From contig JAJEKB010021880.1 of NCBI GenBank assembly GCA_022393335.1, positions 1,686,406 to 1,750,405 of the forward strand: a DNA stretch of 64,000 nt. The letters are read 5' to 3'. The notes under the pieces are model-generated. The model was not told where the DNA came from, did no database searches, and worked only from the letters and a program-made list of their open reading frames with translations. Of this stretch, positions 33,269 through 44,871 are shown piece by piece. The stretch's first letter is position 1; each line of letters opens with the position of its first letter. Made by a program: the position numbers and the translations under genes. The stretch is from Macrotrachela quadricornifera. Taxonomy: Eukaryota; Rotifera; Eurotatoria; Philodinida; Philodinidae.

Positions 33269-33565
33269 TTAATTGATGAGTTGCAAATTGTCACATTTTG
33301 GTCTCGTCACATTTCGACAGATGGAATCAACAACACCTGGCCCGGGTAATGGAAAACAAATAGATGAGTAACGTTGAACACATGGATAATTACATTTTTC
33401 ATCGATATCACAACCTTCAACAATAAATGGAGGTTGTTTGACAGGCGTACAACTAACTCCACGACAACAATTGCATGTACAACAAGCCATACTATTCACA
33501 TCGCCCAGCATTATGATAAGCATTAATATCCAGATAATAATTAGACGCATTTGGAAATTATTCAT
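33269..33565 (-). CDS. Small secreted protein with 12 cysteines (98 aa)
   Basis: Starts at an ATG (MNNFQMRLIIIWILMLIIM), giving a clear signal peptide ending near GDVNS. The mature part begins MACCTCNCCRGVSC and contains 12 cysteines in about 73 residues, an even number that suits six disulfides, plus prolines and one N-glycosylation motif (NVT). It ends CDNLQLIN. The frame can be extended upstream of this Met, but only the inner Met gives a signal peptide. A single exon is visible. The upstream flank is shared with copy C, where the gene itself is broken (50,983-51,044). Family not recognised; it could be a defence, structural or enzyme-inhibitor peptide. Confidence 0.65.
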   Translation of the reverse strand: MNNFQMRLIIIWILMLIIMLGDVNSMACCTCNCCRGVSCTPVKQPPFIVEGCDIDEKCNYPCVQRYSSICFPLPGPGVVDSICRNVTRPKCDNLQLIN

Positions 33566-33921
33566 TTTAAAACTAAATGGAAAGGTTTTGATATCTTTCC
33601 TTATATTGCTATTTTGCCGAGTTAGAGAAATGATTGATATAAACATTATAACGAAAAAAATCTATATATATATAATGTTCAGTGTCTATTTCTTTGTGCC
33701 AGGTTAAAGGTTACAGGTTAGATAAGGCTATGAGGATAACCACAGGCGCTCAAGGGCTATATTATGACGGCACCCATAGATCCTGAAAAGATGTACGATA
33801 GAAGTGCTGATAAGTCCTGAAGAGAATAAAGCAATAAGAGATAAGGCTATAAGGTCGAAGGCTAGATGGGCTATAAAAATATGTGCGATATAAGAGTATG
33901 AGACCGTGGAAGTATCTATAT
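33566..33921. other. 5' flank of the cysteine-rich gene
   Basis: Shared with copy C (51,045-51,145 and 51,879-52,170). Contains a TATATATATA stretch at about 33,663. Copy C carries a Tc1-like insertion at that point. Confidence 0.5.
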
Positions 33922-34672
33922 CTCTGGAAAAAATGGTTTCTGTCCGTATTTCTAATATATTGTCACTATAAAAGTATATTTTTTTAAAACCAATTACATA
34001 TTCTAAAACTCCATGAAGTTTTCTATCACTCAATATATTTATGTTTTAATTTGCACTAGTGTATTACCAAAAAAAAATTGAGTGGAATGAAAACATCCTC
34101 ATGTTTTGCCACTGTCGTCAAAACTAATTTTTAAAATATTTCATCCCTATAAGATTACCTTTTAGAAAAGGTAATTATATATTCTGATAGAGCTTGAAAT
34201 TCTTTCTTATCCGATGCATTCATTAGCTGTCATGCATTTATGTGCTGAAAAATAATTCTAGCACTACGCAAACACACTGTCGACACGTTTCTGGGCAAGT
34301 TAGAAAAACAAGCAGCGCTTTTTAACTATCCCTTTTGTTTTATGTTTCCAAGGTTCACAATGATAGAGAACTTCAAGTTCTATCAGAATATATAATTACC
34401 TTTTCTAAAAGGTAATCCTATAGAGATGAAATATTTTAAAAATTAATTTTTTCGACAGTGCCAAAATCAAGTTTGTGGAAGTCTGGACATGGCGATGCCT
34501 TCATTGCACTCACTTTTATCCGTAATACATAAACGCAAATTAAAACATAAATATATTGTATGATAGAGAACTTCACGCGCTTTCAGAATATATAATTGGT
34601 TTTCAAAAAATATGTTTTTTTATAGTGACAGTGTATTGAAAATACATACTGAAACTAGTTTTTTTCTGAGAG
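33922..34672. mobile_element. 751 bp foldback element
   Basis: Ends CTCTGGAAAAAATGGTTTC and, read from the right, CTCTCAGAAAAAAACTAGTT. The outer arms match inversely for about 140 bp. An inner inverted pair (AGATTACCTTTTAGAAAAGG at 34,151 and its inverse near 34,400) shows further palindromic structure. Copy C lacks it: 52,165-52,185 runs CTATCTATATACATAAGG without interruption. TAT/TATA-like flanks. No protein-coding frame. Confidence 0.75.
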
Positions 34673-35060
34673 TATATATACATAAGGTTGATTGTTTGTT
34701 TGGTTTTATGGGATGAAAGGCTAAAGCTTTGACGCCATAGATTGAAGAAGAAAGAAATAGCCGTGCAATATGCACGGGCTCTCACTAGTATGTATCTATT
34801 TGTCAAGGGTTTATAAAAGCAAAAAAATATTTCTTCATCTATTTAATATATATATTTTGTAATTTGATATGACAGATTTATACAATATTGTATGAATATT
34901 TAGATACCTATTCAGTGATTGATATTTAATGTGAAAATCGCTGAATACCGATATAAAATTGATTACGAAAAAATAATTTATATGGAATAAAGATGGAGAC
35001 AGAAAGAACAAAAATTTTATTACTTAATATTCAGTATATGGAAAATGTTTTTCTCAATAA
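34673..35060. other. End of the copy B/C shared segment
   Basis: Matches 52,178-52,566 closely. Contains the short palindrome AGCCGTGCAATATGCACGGGCT-like sequence at about 34,760 (also at 52,262). The match ends at CTCAATAAACTG. Confidence 0.55.
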
Positions 35061-35275
35061 ACTGAATTTATGTCCACTAATTACACAAGTAACGCTCATC
35101 GACTATCGATTCACTTGACCCTAGACTGACACAATAGGGATGTTGATATGGTTGGTCATAGATGTGAATGGGGATTCAATATGTTTGATTGCATGTAACA
35201 GAATAACTTGGTCATAGTGCTCATATGGCAAATATAGTTGCAACAGTTGTGGAGAATGTCATAAAGATCACCGCG

Positions 35276-35784
35276 TTATCATGGTTTAAATTAATCCACC
35301 AGTACTGATTAAAAATGACGATCATTGTTTAATTATTTATTTTGGTTAATTTATTATTCAATGTTGTATCAATAACTAGGTGCTCTATCAATAATTTAGA
35401 ATTTTACAAGTGACTTTGAACACAATATTATGATAAATAAAAATCATATTCTTTAAATAATTTCATATAGTTCTTTGTTTGAGTTTAAACTGTCTCTCTA
35501 TATTTATCATGAACTACAATGATATTGTAAACAACAAATGCGAATTTTGATAATTATTATATTTCAGCGCTGTTTCTATTCGAAAACAATTTGGTCACAC
35601 TATTTAAAGAATATGATTTTTATTTATTAGAATTTTATGTTTACACTCACTTATAAAATTCTAATTTATTGACAAAGCACTTAGTTTTTGATGCAGCATT
35701 GAACAACAATCCAATCAAAATAAATAATGAACTAATGATCGTCACTTTTAATCAATACTGGTCGATTAATTTAAATCATAGTGA
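35276..35784. mobile_element. About 509 bp foldback element
   Basis: Left arm with TTTAAATTAATCCACCAGTA and GATTAAAAATGACGATCATT; the right arm carries the inverse (AATGATCGTCACTTTTAATC-like, then TGGTCGATTAATTTAAATCA). Inner arms include AGAATATGATTTTTATTTAT and its inverse. The borders are approximate and there is no coding frame. Confidence 0.6.
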
Positions 35785-36517
35785 TTAGATGATTGTTATA
35801 GTCTTCTCCATGTTTATTTGAACTATATTCAAACTATAGTTTTCAATGGTTATTTGTACCATATTTATTAAATGCTCATTTTGACCGCGTTATCGACAGG
35901 CGGACAGACAGACACAGGTGAATTTCGTTTTCCAGACCCTAGCCTTTCCGTCGTGGGAATTTTATATATGCAACTCTTGTTATCAAGAAAAAGCAAAATT
36001 GTGAACGACCAATTTTCTAAACTGCAAAAATTCTACACAAACGAAGACTTCCTTTTTTCGTTATTACTTTCTATTATCATCTAATATCTTTTTTTTTCAA
36101 AAAACAAAATATGGGGACAGATGCAGCGTGAAAAGTTCTACAATCTACAATATAAAGCTTGTGTAAATTGTGTTCTTTTTTATTCTGAAAATAAAAGCAA
36201 AATTTTGAGCTACCTATCGCAGCGTCGAGAATTGAGTACTCAGAGTACTCTTTATTTTGAAAAGAAAAAGTACATAATGAATATAAACTTCCTATTTCAG
36301 ATTGTAAACCTTTTCACAGTGCATCGTTTGGTATATTTTGTTTTTTTTAATACAACCTTTTTGAGAATCAGAATATCAAATGCAGAGTTTTGTCGTTTAT
36401 TACAAATCATGCATTACGTAGCGTATAGAAAATTGCATATCACTCACGTGAAAGAAATGATAAATTACGACAAAGTACAAGACGTAGAACTCTCAAATTT
36501 TGTATATAATCCTAAAT
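35785..36517. other. No confident gene
   Basis: A plus-strand frame at 36,121-36,525 (134 codons) opens at an ATG but is dominated by AT-rich codons (F, I, Y, N, K). It has no recognisable motif and runs up to the left end of the next element, so it is not called as a gene. Confidence 0.3.
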
Positions 36518-37978
36518 ATGCCTAAGCCAAGAGGGAAAAAGCTGATTGCAATCAAAGCAATCATTGCCAATCAATGATAGATGTGAGATATTCTAAGATT
36601 GAAAGATAGTTTTCCCGTGTCAATCTAAGATTATCAAGAGTCCTCTTTAAATTGCTTCGAACGATTTAATGGTTTCCCTTTACAATAGCTGCGACCGAGA
36701 GAGAAGAGATGAGAACAGATATATGCCAGTGCCAGTCAATTGAATGTCCAATCCGACTGCGAATACATTTAATTAATCTATAATTATCAAATCATGGATT
36801 CTTTAACACTTCCCAAGATCCTCGAGGTCTATACTGTAGAGCAACCATAGGTTTCCCAGGAGTATATTATGAGGCTCTCACAATTCCGCAAGGCCTTTTA
36901 TATAAAGTCACCCACACATCATTAAGACCTAGCATAAATAGATATGTACTAGTGACGGCTAACTGGATAATAGTCGGACTAGGTATCCAGTGCGACTGGA
37001 TATATATATGACAGATCCATAATTTATTGAGTACTCAAGCATTTTTCTTTGGGGTAGCACATTACATTTATCTGGTTCAAATAGTCTCAATATGCCGATG
37101 AAAGAGAAGGAGAAAGATAGAAAAGTTATCGGTTTTTTGGGTCATAATTTTATCCACTATTGTAAGGGCGAAACATAATATTGTCCGTATCGATATAGGT
37201 TTTCAAGTGCATTCTATAATTCGCCCCGAACAACACTATCTATCACTTTTGCAATAGGGAACTAAAAAAAATCCTCCCATCCTCCTAGATTTCTTGCCTT
37301 TCAGACTCTACTGTCTTGAGGAGTAAACATCATGTTGTTGCGGGCGAAATTATAGACCACCTTTGAAAACCTAGAATCATCGCAAACACCATTATCTTTC
37401 ACTCATGCAATAGTTAAGAAAAACGAGCGCCAAAAAACTCATTACCCTTGCTCAATTTGTTGCCTCTCTGGTTCTCTACTATTGTGCGAAGTAAACACCA
37501 TATTGTTCACGATGACTTATAGGGCGCCTTTGAAAACATAAGATCGACGCGAACAACATTGTCTTTTGATCCTTGCAATAGCGAAGAAAAATGCGACCCA
37601 AAAAATCCATTCCTCCCTCCATTGGTACACCAAAGCCAAAACCATATCAAAAACCCACATCATCAATGCTAAAGCTTTTGGCTTTGGTGCATGCCTATTC
37701 CGCACAACACTATGGATGTATGTTCTGCGTTTCGAAAAGCAATCTTAAATTTAGAGTATTGTAATTCACTTTACTTTACCTGGAAAGGTCCGTGTACTTT
37801 CTTTACTGGGTAAGTGAAGATAAGATACCATCCTGAACTCAAAGGCAGAAAGCTTATATTGACCAAAAAGAACTCGAATCGATGATTTTTTTATATAAAG
37901 GGATCTGGATGATCATTAGCGATCATTGACAATCAAAGCAATCAAAATTTCAGCTTTTTCCCCTCTTGGTCTAAGCAT
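36518..37978. mobile_element. 1.46 kb terminal-inverted-repeat element
   Basis: Left end ATGCCTAAGCCAAGAGGGAA and, read from the right, ATGCTTAGACCAAGAGGGGA, both followed by AAAAGCTGA. Next to each lies CAATCAAAGCAATCA. The interior has no transposase frame but carries the tandem repeats at 37,190-37,620. Confidence 0.65.
37190..37620. repeat. Tandem repeat, unit about 156-168 bp, inside the TIR element
   Basis: GAACAACACTATCTATCACT near 37,227 recurs as CAAACACCATTATCTTTCAC near 37,383 and GAACAACATTGTCTTTTGAT near 37,551. Each is followed by TTGCAATAG-like sequence and preceded by CCTTTGAAAAC. Confidence 0.6.
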
Positions 37979-38618
37979 TATAACGGAATACTTGAACTCA
38001 AACCGAAGCTTTTAGAAGAGCTTGATGAAAAAACTTTTTTAGTCCCCCATTTACTTATTGGTTTATAGTTCACAAATGTGAAATTTGGTTTAGAAACTGA
38101 TTTGGGCAACCACAATTTCTAGCAATGATAACCTACCCATGAGATTAGCTAGTCCTAATCTCTTCTATCCACCCTCATCTTCATATTTATTCTATTTCTG
38201 ATTACCAGCGTAGTCTGATTGACAAAAACATTTTTGCTAAAATCCTTGCTTTCTAAAGTGCGAGATGGTTGGGTATGATAGACCAAAAATGGCATTTAAT
38301 CATAGTATATATTATATAAACTGCATGTATTAAATTCAATATAAAATTCCTATATGATCACCAGTAAGAGCGTTAATTGATTCGTTTTCCACAAATGTAG
38401 ATTTCATTGAGGGATGAATTCAGAGAACCTGATTTGTGGAAAATGAAAACCTACCGAATTTATAGAATTTACTGAGATTGTAGCTTGAGCATTTGAGTAC
38501 TCCTCTAACTTTTTTGAAAATTATGTTTTCAAAAAAAAGCAATAATTTACTGACGAATTCGTTTAAACTTTCATACATAATTGTCTCCTTTTTCTTGATA
38601 ACCAATTTTTTAAGCAGT

Positions 38619-41298
38619 TTAAAGCTCAACTGTGTCAATTTTTTGTAAATTATTTTTTGTTCGTATAATCAATGGATGATTATCTCTCAATGTTCGTTGA
38701 TATTGTTTTATAGCACGATTATAATAATCTATTGCATCTGCATGTTGTTTATTGAATTGATACGCCATTGCTATTGTAAAATAACTTGTACCAATATCCG
38801 GATGTGAATCAGGATAAAATTCACGACGTAGATTCAAAATTTGTTTATAATAATTAATAGCACGTTGATAATCTTTTATTGCTAAATAATAATTTCCTTT
38901 AGATTCTGTAGTTTCAATTAATCCATCATGATAATTTATTTTTGAAAAAATTTTTTCCGCTTTATTAAATTCACCCATTTTAATTAATATATTTCCTAAT
39001 GTTATCATTGATGTTTCTTCACCAATATCTTCTTTCATATATGAAAAAACTTCTTTCAATACAAAATCATCTTCACTACATAGATTTATATTTATTAACC
39101 ATAATTGATCATTGTCATCATAGGTAACATTATTAATACGAAATATACAACCAAACATAAATAATATTTCTTTTTCTGTTTGAAAATAACTAAACTGTTC
39201 AATATTATAGAAGGGTTTTGTTGGAAGACGAGTATTAACTTCAATTCGAAACATAATACGTCGCTTATCTTCAGTTATAATTGTATCCTTAGCAAATTTT
39301 CTTGCTACCATTTCATCTGAAGTTGTTGAGAAAAAACTATTAATCGATATAAAATTACCGATACCATCTTTTATTTGTTCAAATTCTTCTTTAGCAATTG
39401 CTTGACCACGATAAAGATGTATTATGTGTTGATTATTATTATTATTATCATCATCTTTCAAACTGTTATAATATAATTCCGATAATTGTTTAGATAAATC
39501 ACTCATAAAGAATCGAAATAATAAAACAATATCAATTGATTGTTCTCTTAATGCTTTATTTAATATACGATATAATGATGAATCTCGTGTATACCAATAA
39601 ATTGCTTGTTCTTTCGTATATTCACATTCAAATTCATCAATAATATTTAATTCGCTTGAATTTCCAGTATAATTATCTTTCCATGTTTGAATTAAATCAT
39701 TTTTCGCATCATCAGAATGTGGCATACGTAATAATACTTCTATAAATAATTGAAACCAAAGTATAGATCCCATTTCTTTCGCAATATCTTTAGCTGTAGT
39801 TTCTTTTGTTATAGTTGTACGTTTTAGAACACTAATTGGTATACTATCTTCAGTAATATTACGAATTTTTTGGTCTTCAGTAACTCTTTCCACTAATTCG
39901 TTACGTTTGACAATTACTGATCGAATCTAAAACAAAAAAAGATATTTTTAAGCATCAATTTTTTCCAGCTCAGATCTTAAAGAAATAAATGTCGTTTAGC
40001 CTATATTACATCCATGAGATTTACTATTTATATGAGTCATATGAAAAACAGACCGTACATGCGCGTAGTTTGAATTTTCATTGTCAATCATATTGTCGCG
40101 GCCACGATGATGATCGTGACTATGGCAGATTTTCAAAGAAATCGCCGTAACTACAACCGATATTTTCAAAATTCATCGCAGTAACGACAGCATCTTGTTG
40201 GAAAACATTGAAAAACTGTATAGCTTTGATAGAATTTCAGTGTTTACATATGAAATACTATAAGACTGGATGAATTTAGCGATCTAGTATCAACTTTTGT
40301 CATCCAATGCGGTCAAAACAGTGAAATTCGAAGCATTTTTTTAAAACCATAACGGCAGCGGCAGATTTTCAATCACGATGAACATTCCTCTTGTCATTTT
40401 AAAGTTAATATATGAAACAAATTTAGAATTGTTAATTCACTCTCGAAATATAGTTTCTAATTGTTCATGCGGAGAAGATTGAAGCATACATCTATTCAAA
40501 CATAATATTGACGGATTTTATTACGCTCAATTTGTGAGTATTTTTTGGATGTTGCTGTTGGAAGTCGTGTTCTGATGAATGATTTAAATTCTTGACATCT
40601 TTCACTAGATACATGAATCGAAATCACGTTTCTACATTTATAGTTCAAAAGAGATCAAACTTCGAGGATTAAAATCTCGTCAAATTTTCACCTTAAAAAT
40701 GACTGTACCAATTTCTGAAATACTATCACATTGTAGTATATGAATTATCTCAAACTTGAAACTATAGATTTATTAATATATTTGATGATAATATTTTATA
40801 TTATCTCTTTTACTTTACATATGTAATCACTCAGATTCATAAATTTTAGAAAATAGTGTTATGTAATATATTTGAATGAAAAGATACTTAATAACAAGTG
40901 AAACAAACTAACCTTTGAATATTGTTTAGACCATTCTTCATGAGCTGATTTATTGAAACAGTAAATATAAATACAATTTAATTGTGATAGATCATGTACT
41001 TGTGATACTATTTGACGACAAAGACTACCAGAAACAATAAATACAATTTTTTCACGTTTAATACTTCGTATATATGCTTCACATTTTGTTAAATCATCAA
41101 ATATTTTTATATAGTTAACACTTGCTCGCAATTTATCTAATGTTTCTAAATTATCTTCTGTTTTTGTTACATTTGCATCCAACCAAACAATAAGAAATGA
41201 TTCAAGATTATTATTATCTACTGTATCGTTTGCTGCATTTGAATCTTCAATGAATTCAGAAGCATTGGTCAATGGTGCTGCGATTTCTGTCGTGTCTT
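38619..41298 (-). CDS. ART-TPR protein, type I, copy C (two exons visible, first exon not found)
   Basis: Same architecture as the copy B gene: exon 40,913-41,298 (386 bp, identical length) with SFLIVWLDANVTKTEDN and VFIVSGSLCRQIV, and exon 38,619-39,926 beginning IRSVIVKRNELVERVTEDQ. The intron is 986 bp and lacks the TTAA element of copy B. ART residues are intact: LYRGQAI, SFFSTTSD, TEKEILFMFG. TPR-type repeats at the C-terminus (GEFNKAEKIF, KDYQRAINYYKQIL, ADAIDYYNRAIKQY). A poly-Asn tract is two residues shorter than in copy B. Most differences from copy B are single substitutions (for example KFAKDTIIT for EFAKDTNIT) and no lesion is seen, so both copies may be functional. The start codon lies in an unfound upstream exon. 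Confidence 0.85.
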
Positions 41299-41468
41299 CT
41301 AAAAGCATAAGTATTAAACAGAAGTGTTCACAAGGCATTTTTATTTCACTCTGTCCTACCCTGGGATTCAGGACAGAAGAGGGTAAGACGCCTTGCAAAG
41401 TAAAACGAGTATTTTAATGTCTATTTTTCAAAGCAGAAGTCGAATTTCTTTTTATAGATGCATTATTT

Positions 41469-41715
41469 AAAATACAAAATTTTGTGTTTGTTTTTCTTTG
41501 TAAAAATGATTGTAATCGATTAGATGTATATGATGAAGTCGCATTAGCAATAGAAATAATTGAGGAAGACAAAACAGAAATTACAGTTCCGTTAACACAT
41601 TCAAGACTATGTGGCCTATACTGTAAGGGAACCAAAAGTTTATTTACTGAAAAAAATTTGTAGATCTTTGTCATACTTTGACTCAAGAAGTTGATTCTTC
41701 TTCTATTGATTAAGC
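41469..41715 (+). pseudogene. Broken counterpart of the plus-strand frame at 23,841 (copy C)
   Basis: The wording RLDVYDEVALAIEIIEEDK and HSRLCGLYCKGTKSLFTE is retained. A single-base change in length near 41,655 (GAAAAAAATTTGTAG) shifts the frame and creates a stop, after which the copy B ending (HTLTQE) continues in another frame. Confidence 0.4.
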
Positions 41716-42069
41716 AATTTTTCTAGCTCATATTCATAAGAAAAAAGTCAGTAAATACTATTTTAAAGTACTACAGTTGTCATAGACAATGAGATAAAAC
41801 CTCTCACTAATTATAGAACGACAAACATTCATGCTATCATAAATGTGTTAATGGAAAAGAAACAAGAAGTGTTGAGATATAAATCAACGGATGATGATAT
41901 TAATCGAATAATTTTTATTTGTCTTTGTTGTAATGAAGTAAACGAAGATAGCCAAGAATTAAAAATATATGTTTATTGTTATAATTTTCTTTTTCCTTTT
42001 TCTTTCTTTGTATCAATTTGATTGGTCTTTACATTCATTGTATGAATATAACAGACTTAGATATCACTT

Positions 42070-42235
42070 CAGTGACGCATCTAGAAATTTTTTTTGTGGG
42101 GGTGGGACCGCCATGGGGATCCGAAAATTTTTTTCGCTTGCAAAAATATTAGCTTGTACTCCCCTCCAGGTATTTTAGTCTTTTTGGGGGGGGGGGGGAC
42201 CGGTCCCTATAATCCTAGCTGTAGCTGCGTCACTG
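42070..42235. mobile_element. 166 bp hAT-like miniature element
   Basis: Ends CAGTGACGCATCTAG and, inverted, CAGTGACGCAGCTAC. An 8 bp target duplication TATCACTT lies on both sides (42,062-42,069 and 42,236-42,243). Copy B at 24,419 has the site once, as TATCACAT. Interior with GGGGGTGGGACC and a poly-G tract. No coding capacity. Confidence 0.9.
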
Positions 42236-42821
42236 TATCACTTAATAATGTTATCTGCATTGCGCTTAACTCACTCTTTGCATTTTTGAAATACATCAAA
42301 ACGATCTTATTTCAAAACAAAAGTTAGTATGTGGATTTTTCAGGGCATGGAAATATTATTCTGTCCTGTCGCAGAACTCAACAGAATACAGAGTAGGGCC
42401 GGTTTGCCATGCCTTGTGGGCATCTCTAGTATCAAAAGTAGTTTGTGACAAGAAAAAGGACTTTTTCATTAGTAACAGAATTTTTTAAAACAATTCTAGA
42501 TTTATGAACACTACCTGACAAAGAATTTGTACTTACACATACAATTAAAGATGAGATAACAATAAACTATACTATTTTTAGTTGAGATCTCTGAAAATGT
42601 AACTAACAAGTTGAATGTATATACTATGCCTTAAATGCTTCAAACTTTCAAAATACATTTAGTAATTTTAAAAGTTCACACAGATTCGAAACATACTTAT
42701 CTCTAATTATAGATTGTATAATGGAATGATAAAATTTAGATAAATTATAATTATACGTAAAGAATCGGTAGGTTAAATATCAGTTTTGCAATCAAGAAAT
42801 GTGTTCATCTTTAAAAATATA

Positions 42822-44087
42822 TTAACCTAACTTATAATTATACTTACTTTGCATTAATTGTTCAATACTATATTTAATTCTTGTTATATCTGGATGATAT
42901 GTTGGTAATGATCGATGATATATAGTCAATGCGGTTTGATAATATTTTAAGGCTGACTCGTTCCTTTTTTCAATTTCACAAAGATTACCCATATTTTCAT
43001 AACACTTCCCATATTGTGGATGATTTAATGGTAATTTCTGACATATTTCAAATTGTTCATTGAAACATTCATGTGCTTCTTTATACTTACTTAATGCAAT
43101 AAAATAATTTCCTTGAATATTATATAGTTCTGAAAGTCCCTTAGAAACACGTTTTATCTTCTTTTGATTATTATCATCATCATTGGATAATTGATCTTGA
43201 TATTTATTGTAATAAACTTTTGCCGTATCATATTCACCCATTTTAACAAATAATTCAGCTAATGTGAGTAAATCTGTTGTTTCTTTAACTTCATATTTTA
43301 TATAATTTATCATGTCTTTTAGACGAGTATCATCTTCACCACAGAGTGATATTTTAACTATCCATACTTTTTCATCTGTATTATAGAAGATTTGATCTAT
43401 TTGATATATACTACCAAACATCAAGGTGACCTCTTTCTCTGTTGGAAAGGCACTTAAGTGTGATACTTCAGCGTATGGCAACAGTGAGAGTGTTGTATCA
43501 ATATTAATTTCAAAGAGTGCAGGCACTAATAGACTTGATGTATTTGCATGTTGAGCAAACTCTAATGATAAAGCTCGACTCAATGATGTACTAAGCAGAG
43601 TGTGGAATGAAAGAAGTTGTCCCACTTGTATTTTCAATATTTCAAATTCGTTGATTTCCACACGGTTCGCACGATATACATGAATCACTGAATCTTCCTG
43701 ATTTAAATTATTTCGAAATCGTTGATATTCTTCGTTTAATTGTTTATAAATATATTTAATTATCATACGAAGACTAACAATATTATGAATATCAATTAAT
43801 TTGAATGCTCGATTAAGTAGTTTATACAATCCACATTCTCTCGTATACCAGTATATTGCACTAGAGGGTATGAAGTCTCTCTTAAATTCTTCTATAATTG
43901 TTTTTTCATCGTCATTATCTTCATAATTTGTTTCCCATAGTTTCAATAAATCATTTTTTGCTTCTTCTGAATCATCCATACGCACTAATACTTCGATCAA
44001 CATACGAACGAATACTACATCGTTGAAATCTGATGGCAATGATGAGTTTTTAGGAGTTTCATTTGCTGATGATAAACATGTATCCAT
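42822..44087 (-). CDS. ART-TPR protein, type II, copy C (421 aa)
   Basis: Complete single-exon frame from MDTCLSSANE to SKYNYKLG. The same domain order as copy B: N-terminal helical region, ART domain, TPR-like repeats. ART residues: R139 in HVYRANR, serine motif S166-T167-S168 (canonical here) and catalytic E217-K-E219 in TEKEVTLMFG. The region 139-200 is clearly more diverged from copies A and B than the TPR part (for example FHTLLSTSLSRALS against LNSIHSTCLNRDSA), which points to uneven selection across the protein or gene conversion elsewhere. No stop or frameshift. The target is unknown. Confidence 0.88.
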   Translation of the reverse strand: MDTCLSSANETPKNSSLPSDFNDVVFVRMLIEVLVRMDDSEEAKNDLLKLWETNYEDNDDEKTIIEEFKRDFIPSSAIYWYTRECGLYKLLNRAFKLIDIHNIVSLRMIIKYIYKQLNEEYQRFRNNLNQEDSVIHVYRANRVEINEFEILKIQVGQLLSFHTLLSTSLSRALSLEFAQHANTSSLLVPALFEINIDTTLSLLPYAEVSHLSAFPTEKEVTLMFGSIYQIDQIFYNTDEKVWIVKISLCGEDDTRLKDMINYIKYEVKETTDLLTLAELFVKMGEYDTAKVYYNKYQDQLSNDDDNNQKKIKRVSKGLSELYNIQGNYFIALSKYKEAHECFNEQFEICQKLPLNHPQYGKCYENMGNLCEIEKRNESALKYYQTALTIYHRSLPTYHPDITRIKYSIEQLMQSKYNYKLG

Positions 44088-44250
44088 CGTTTTTCTTTAG
44101 TAGGGAGCAGCACAGTGATCAAATTTAGTTAATTCTTGTTGAATCTATGTGTAACAATAAATAAAATAAGAAATCGATGCATTCTTTCTTTTTCTATATA
44201 ATAAACTACACCACAGAATTATTTGATGACAATTATACTTATCTGCTAAA

Positions 44251-44867
44251 CCCTAGTATTCCCAAGCTGGGTCATGTTTGACCTATACTGAAGACATCCT
44301 TTTCGAAAAACAATTTCACACCTATTCAAATGAAATAACCTGATATATTCAGGATATATTGAAGATGTGATGGAGGGACGATGATAAAATTTTCAGTCTT
44401 GTATCGTGATGCTTAAAGGACATATTAACCAAACAACTGCCAAACTGTAGCTCATTTAATAACCTAGATTTCTCTTTTTTATTTATACAATATGTTAGAT
44501 ATTTTTCTATTGAAAGAACATGTCAAGATGCAAAGCATGACCGAATACATCTCAGTTTACAGGAACAGAGACTCGGTCACGCTCTGCATATTGACATATT
44601 CTTTCGACTTAAAAATATTTAACATATTATATAAATAAAAAAGAGGAATCTAGGTTGCTAAATGAGCTAGATTTTGTCAATAGTTTGACTAATATCTCCT
44701 TTAAGCATTACGATATAGGATTGAAAATTTTATCATAGCCTCTTCATCATAGCTGCAACATATCCTGAATATATTAGGTTGTTTCACTTAACTTGGTGTG
44801 AAATTCGTTTTTCGAGAAGGATGTCTTCAGGATGAGTCAAATATGAGCCACCTTTGGAGTACTAGGA
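44251..44867. mobile_element. 617 bp piggyBac-like foldback element
   Basis: Starts CCCTAGTATTCCCAAGCTGG and, read from the right, TCCTAGTACTCCAAAGGTGG. The right flank is TTAA (44,868-44,871) and the left is TAAA, probably a mutated TTAA. Copy A at 963-975 has the uninterrupted CTGCTTAAATAAAC. The two arms are inverse copies along nearly the full length (AAGACATCCTTTTCG / CGAGAAGGATGTCTT). No coding frame. Confidence 0.8.
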
Positions 44868-44871
44868 TTAA

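Noticed and set aside
36121..36525. 134-codon plus-strand frame
   Set aside because: Composition is what AT-rich DNA gives (F, I, Y, K, N), there is no domain, and no second copy supports it.
37517..37748. Overlapping 60-62 codon frames on both strands
   Set aside because: They lie in the tandem-repeat region of a TIR element and are not conserved between units.
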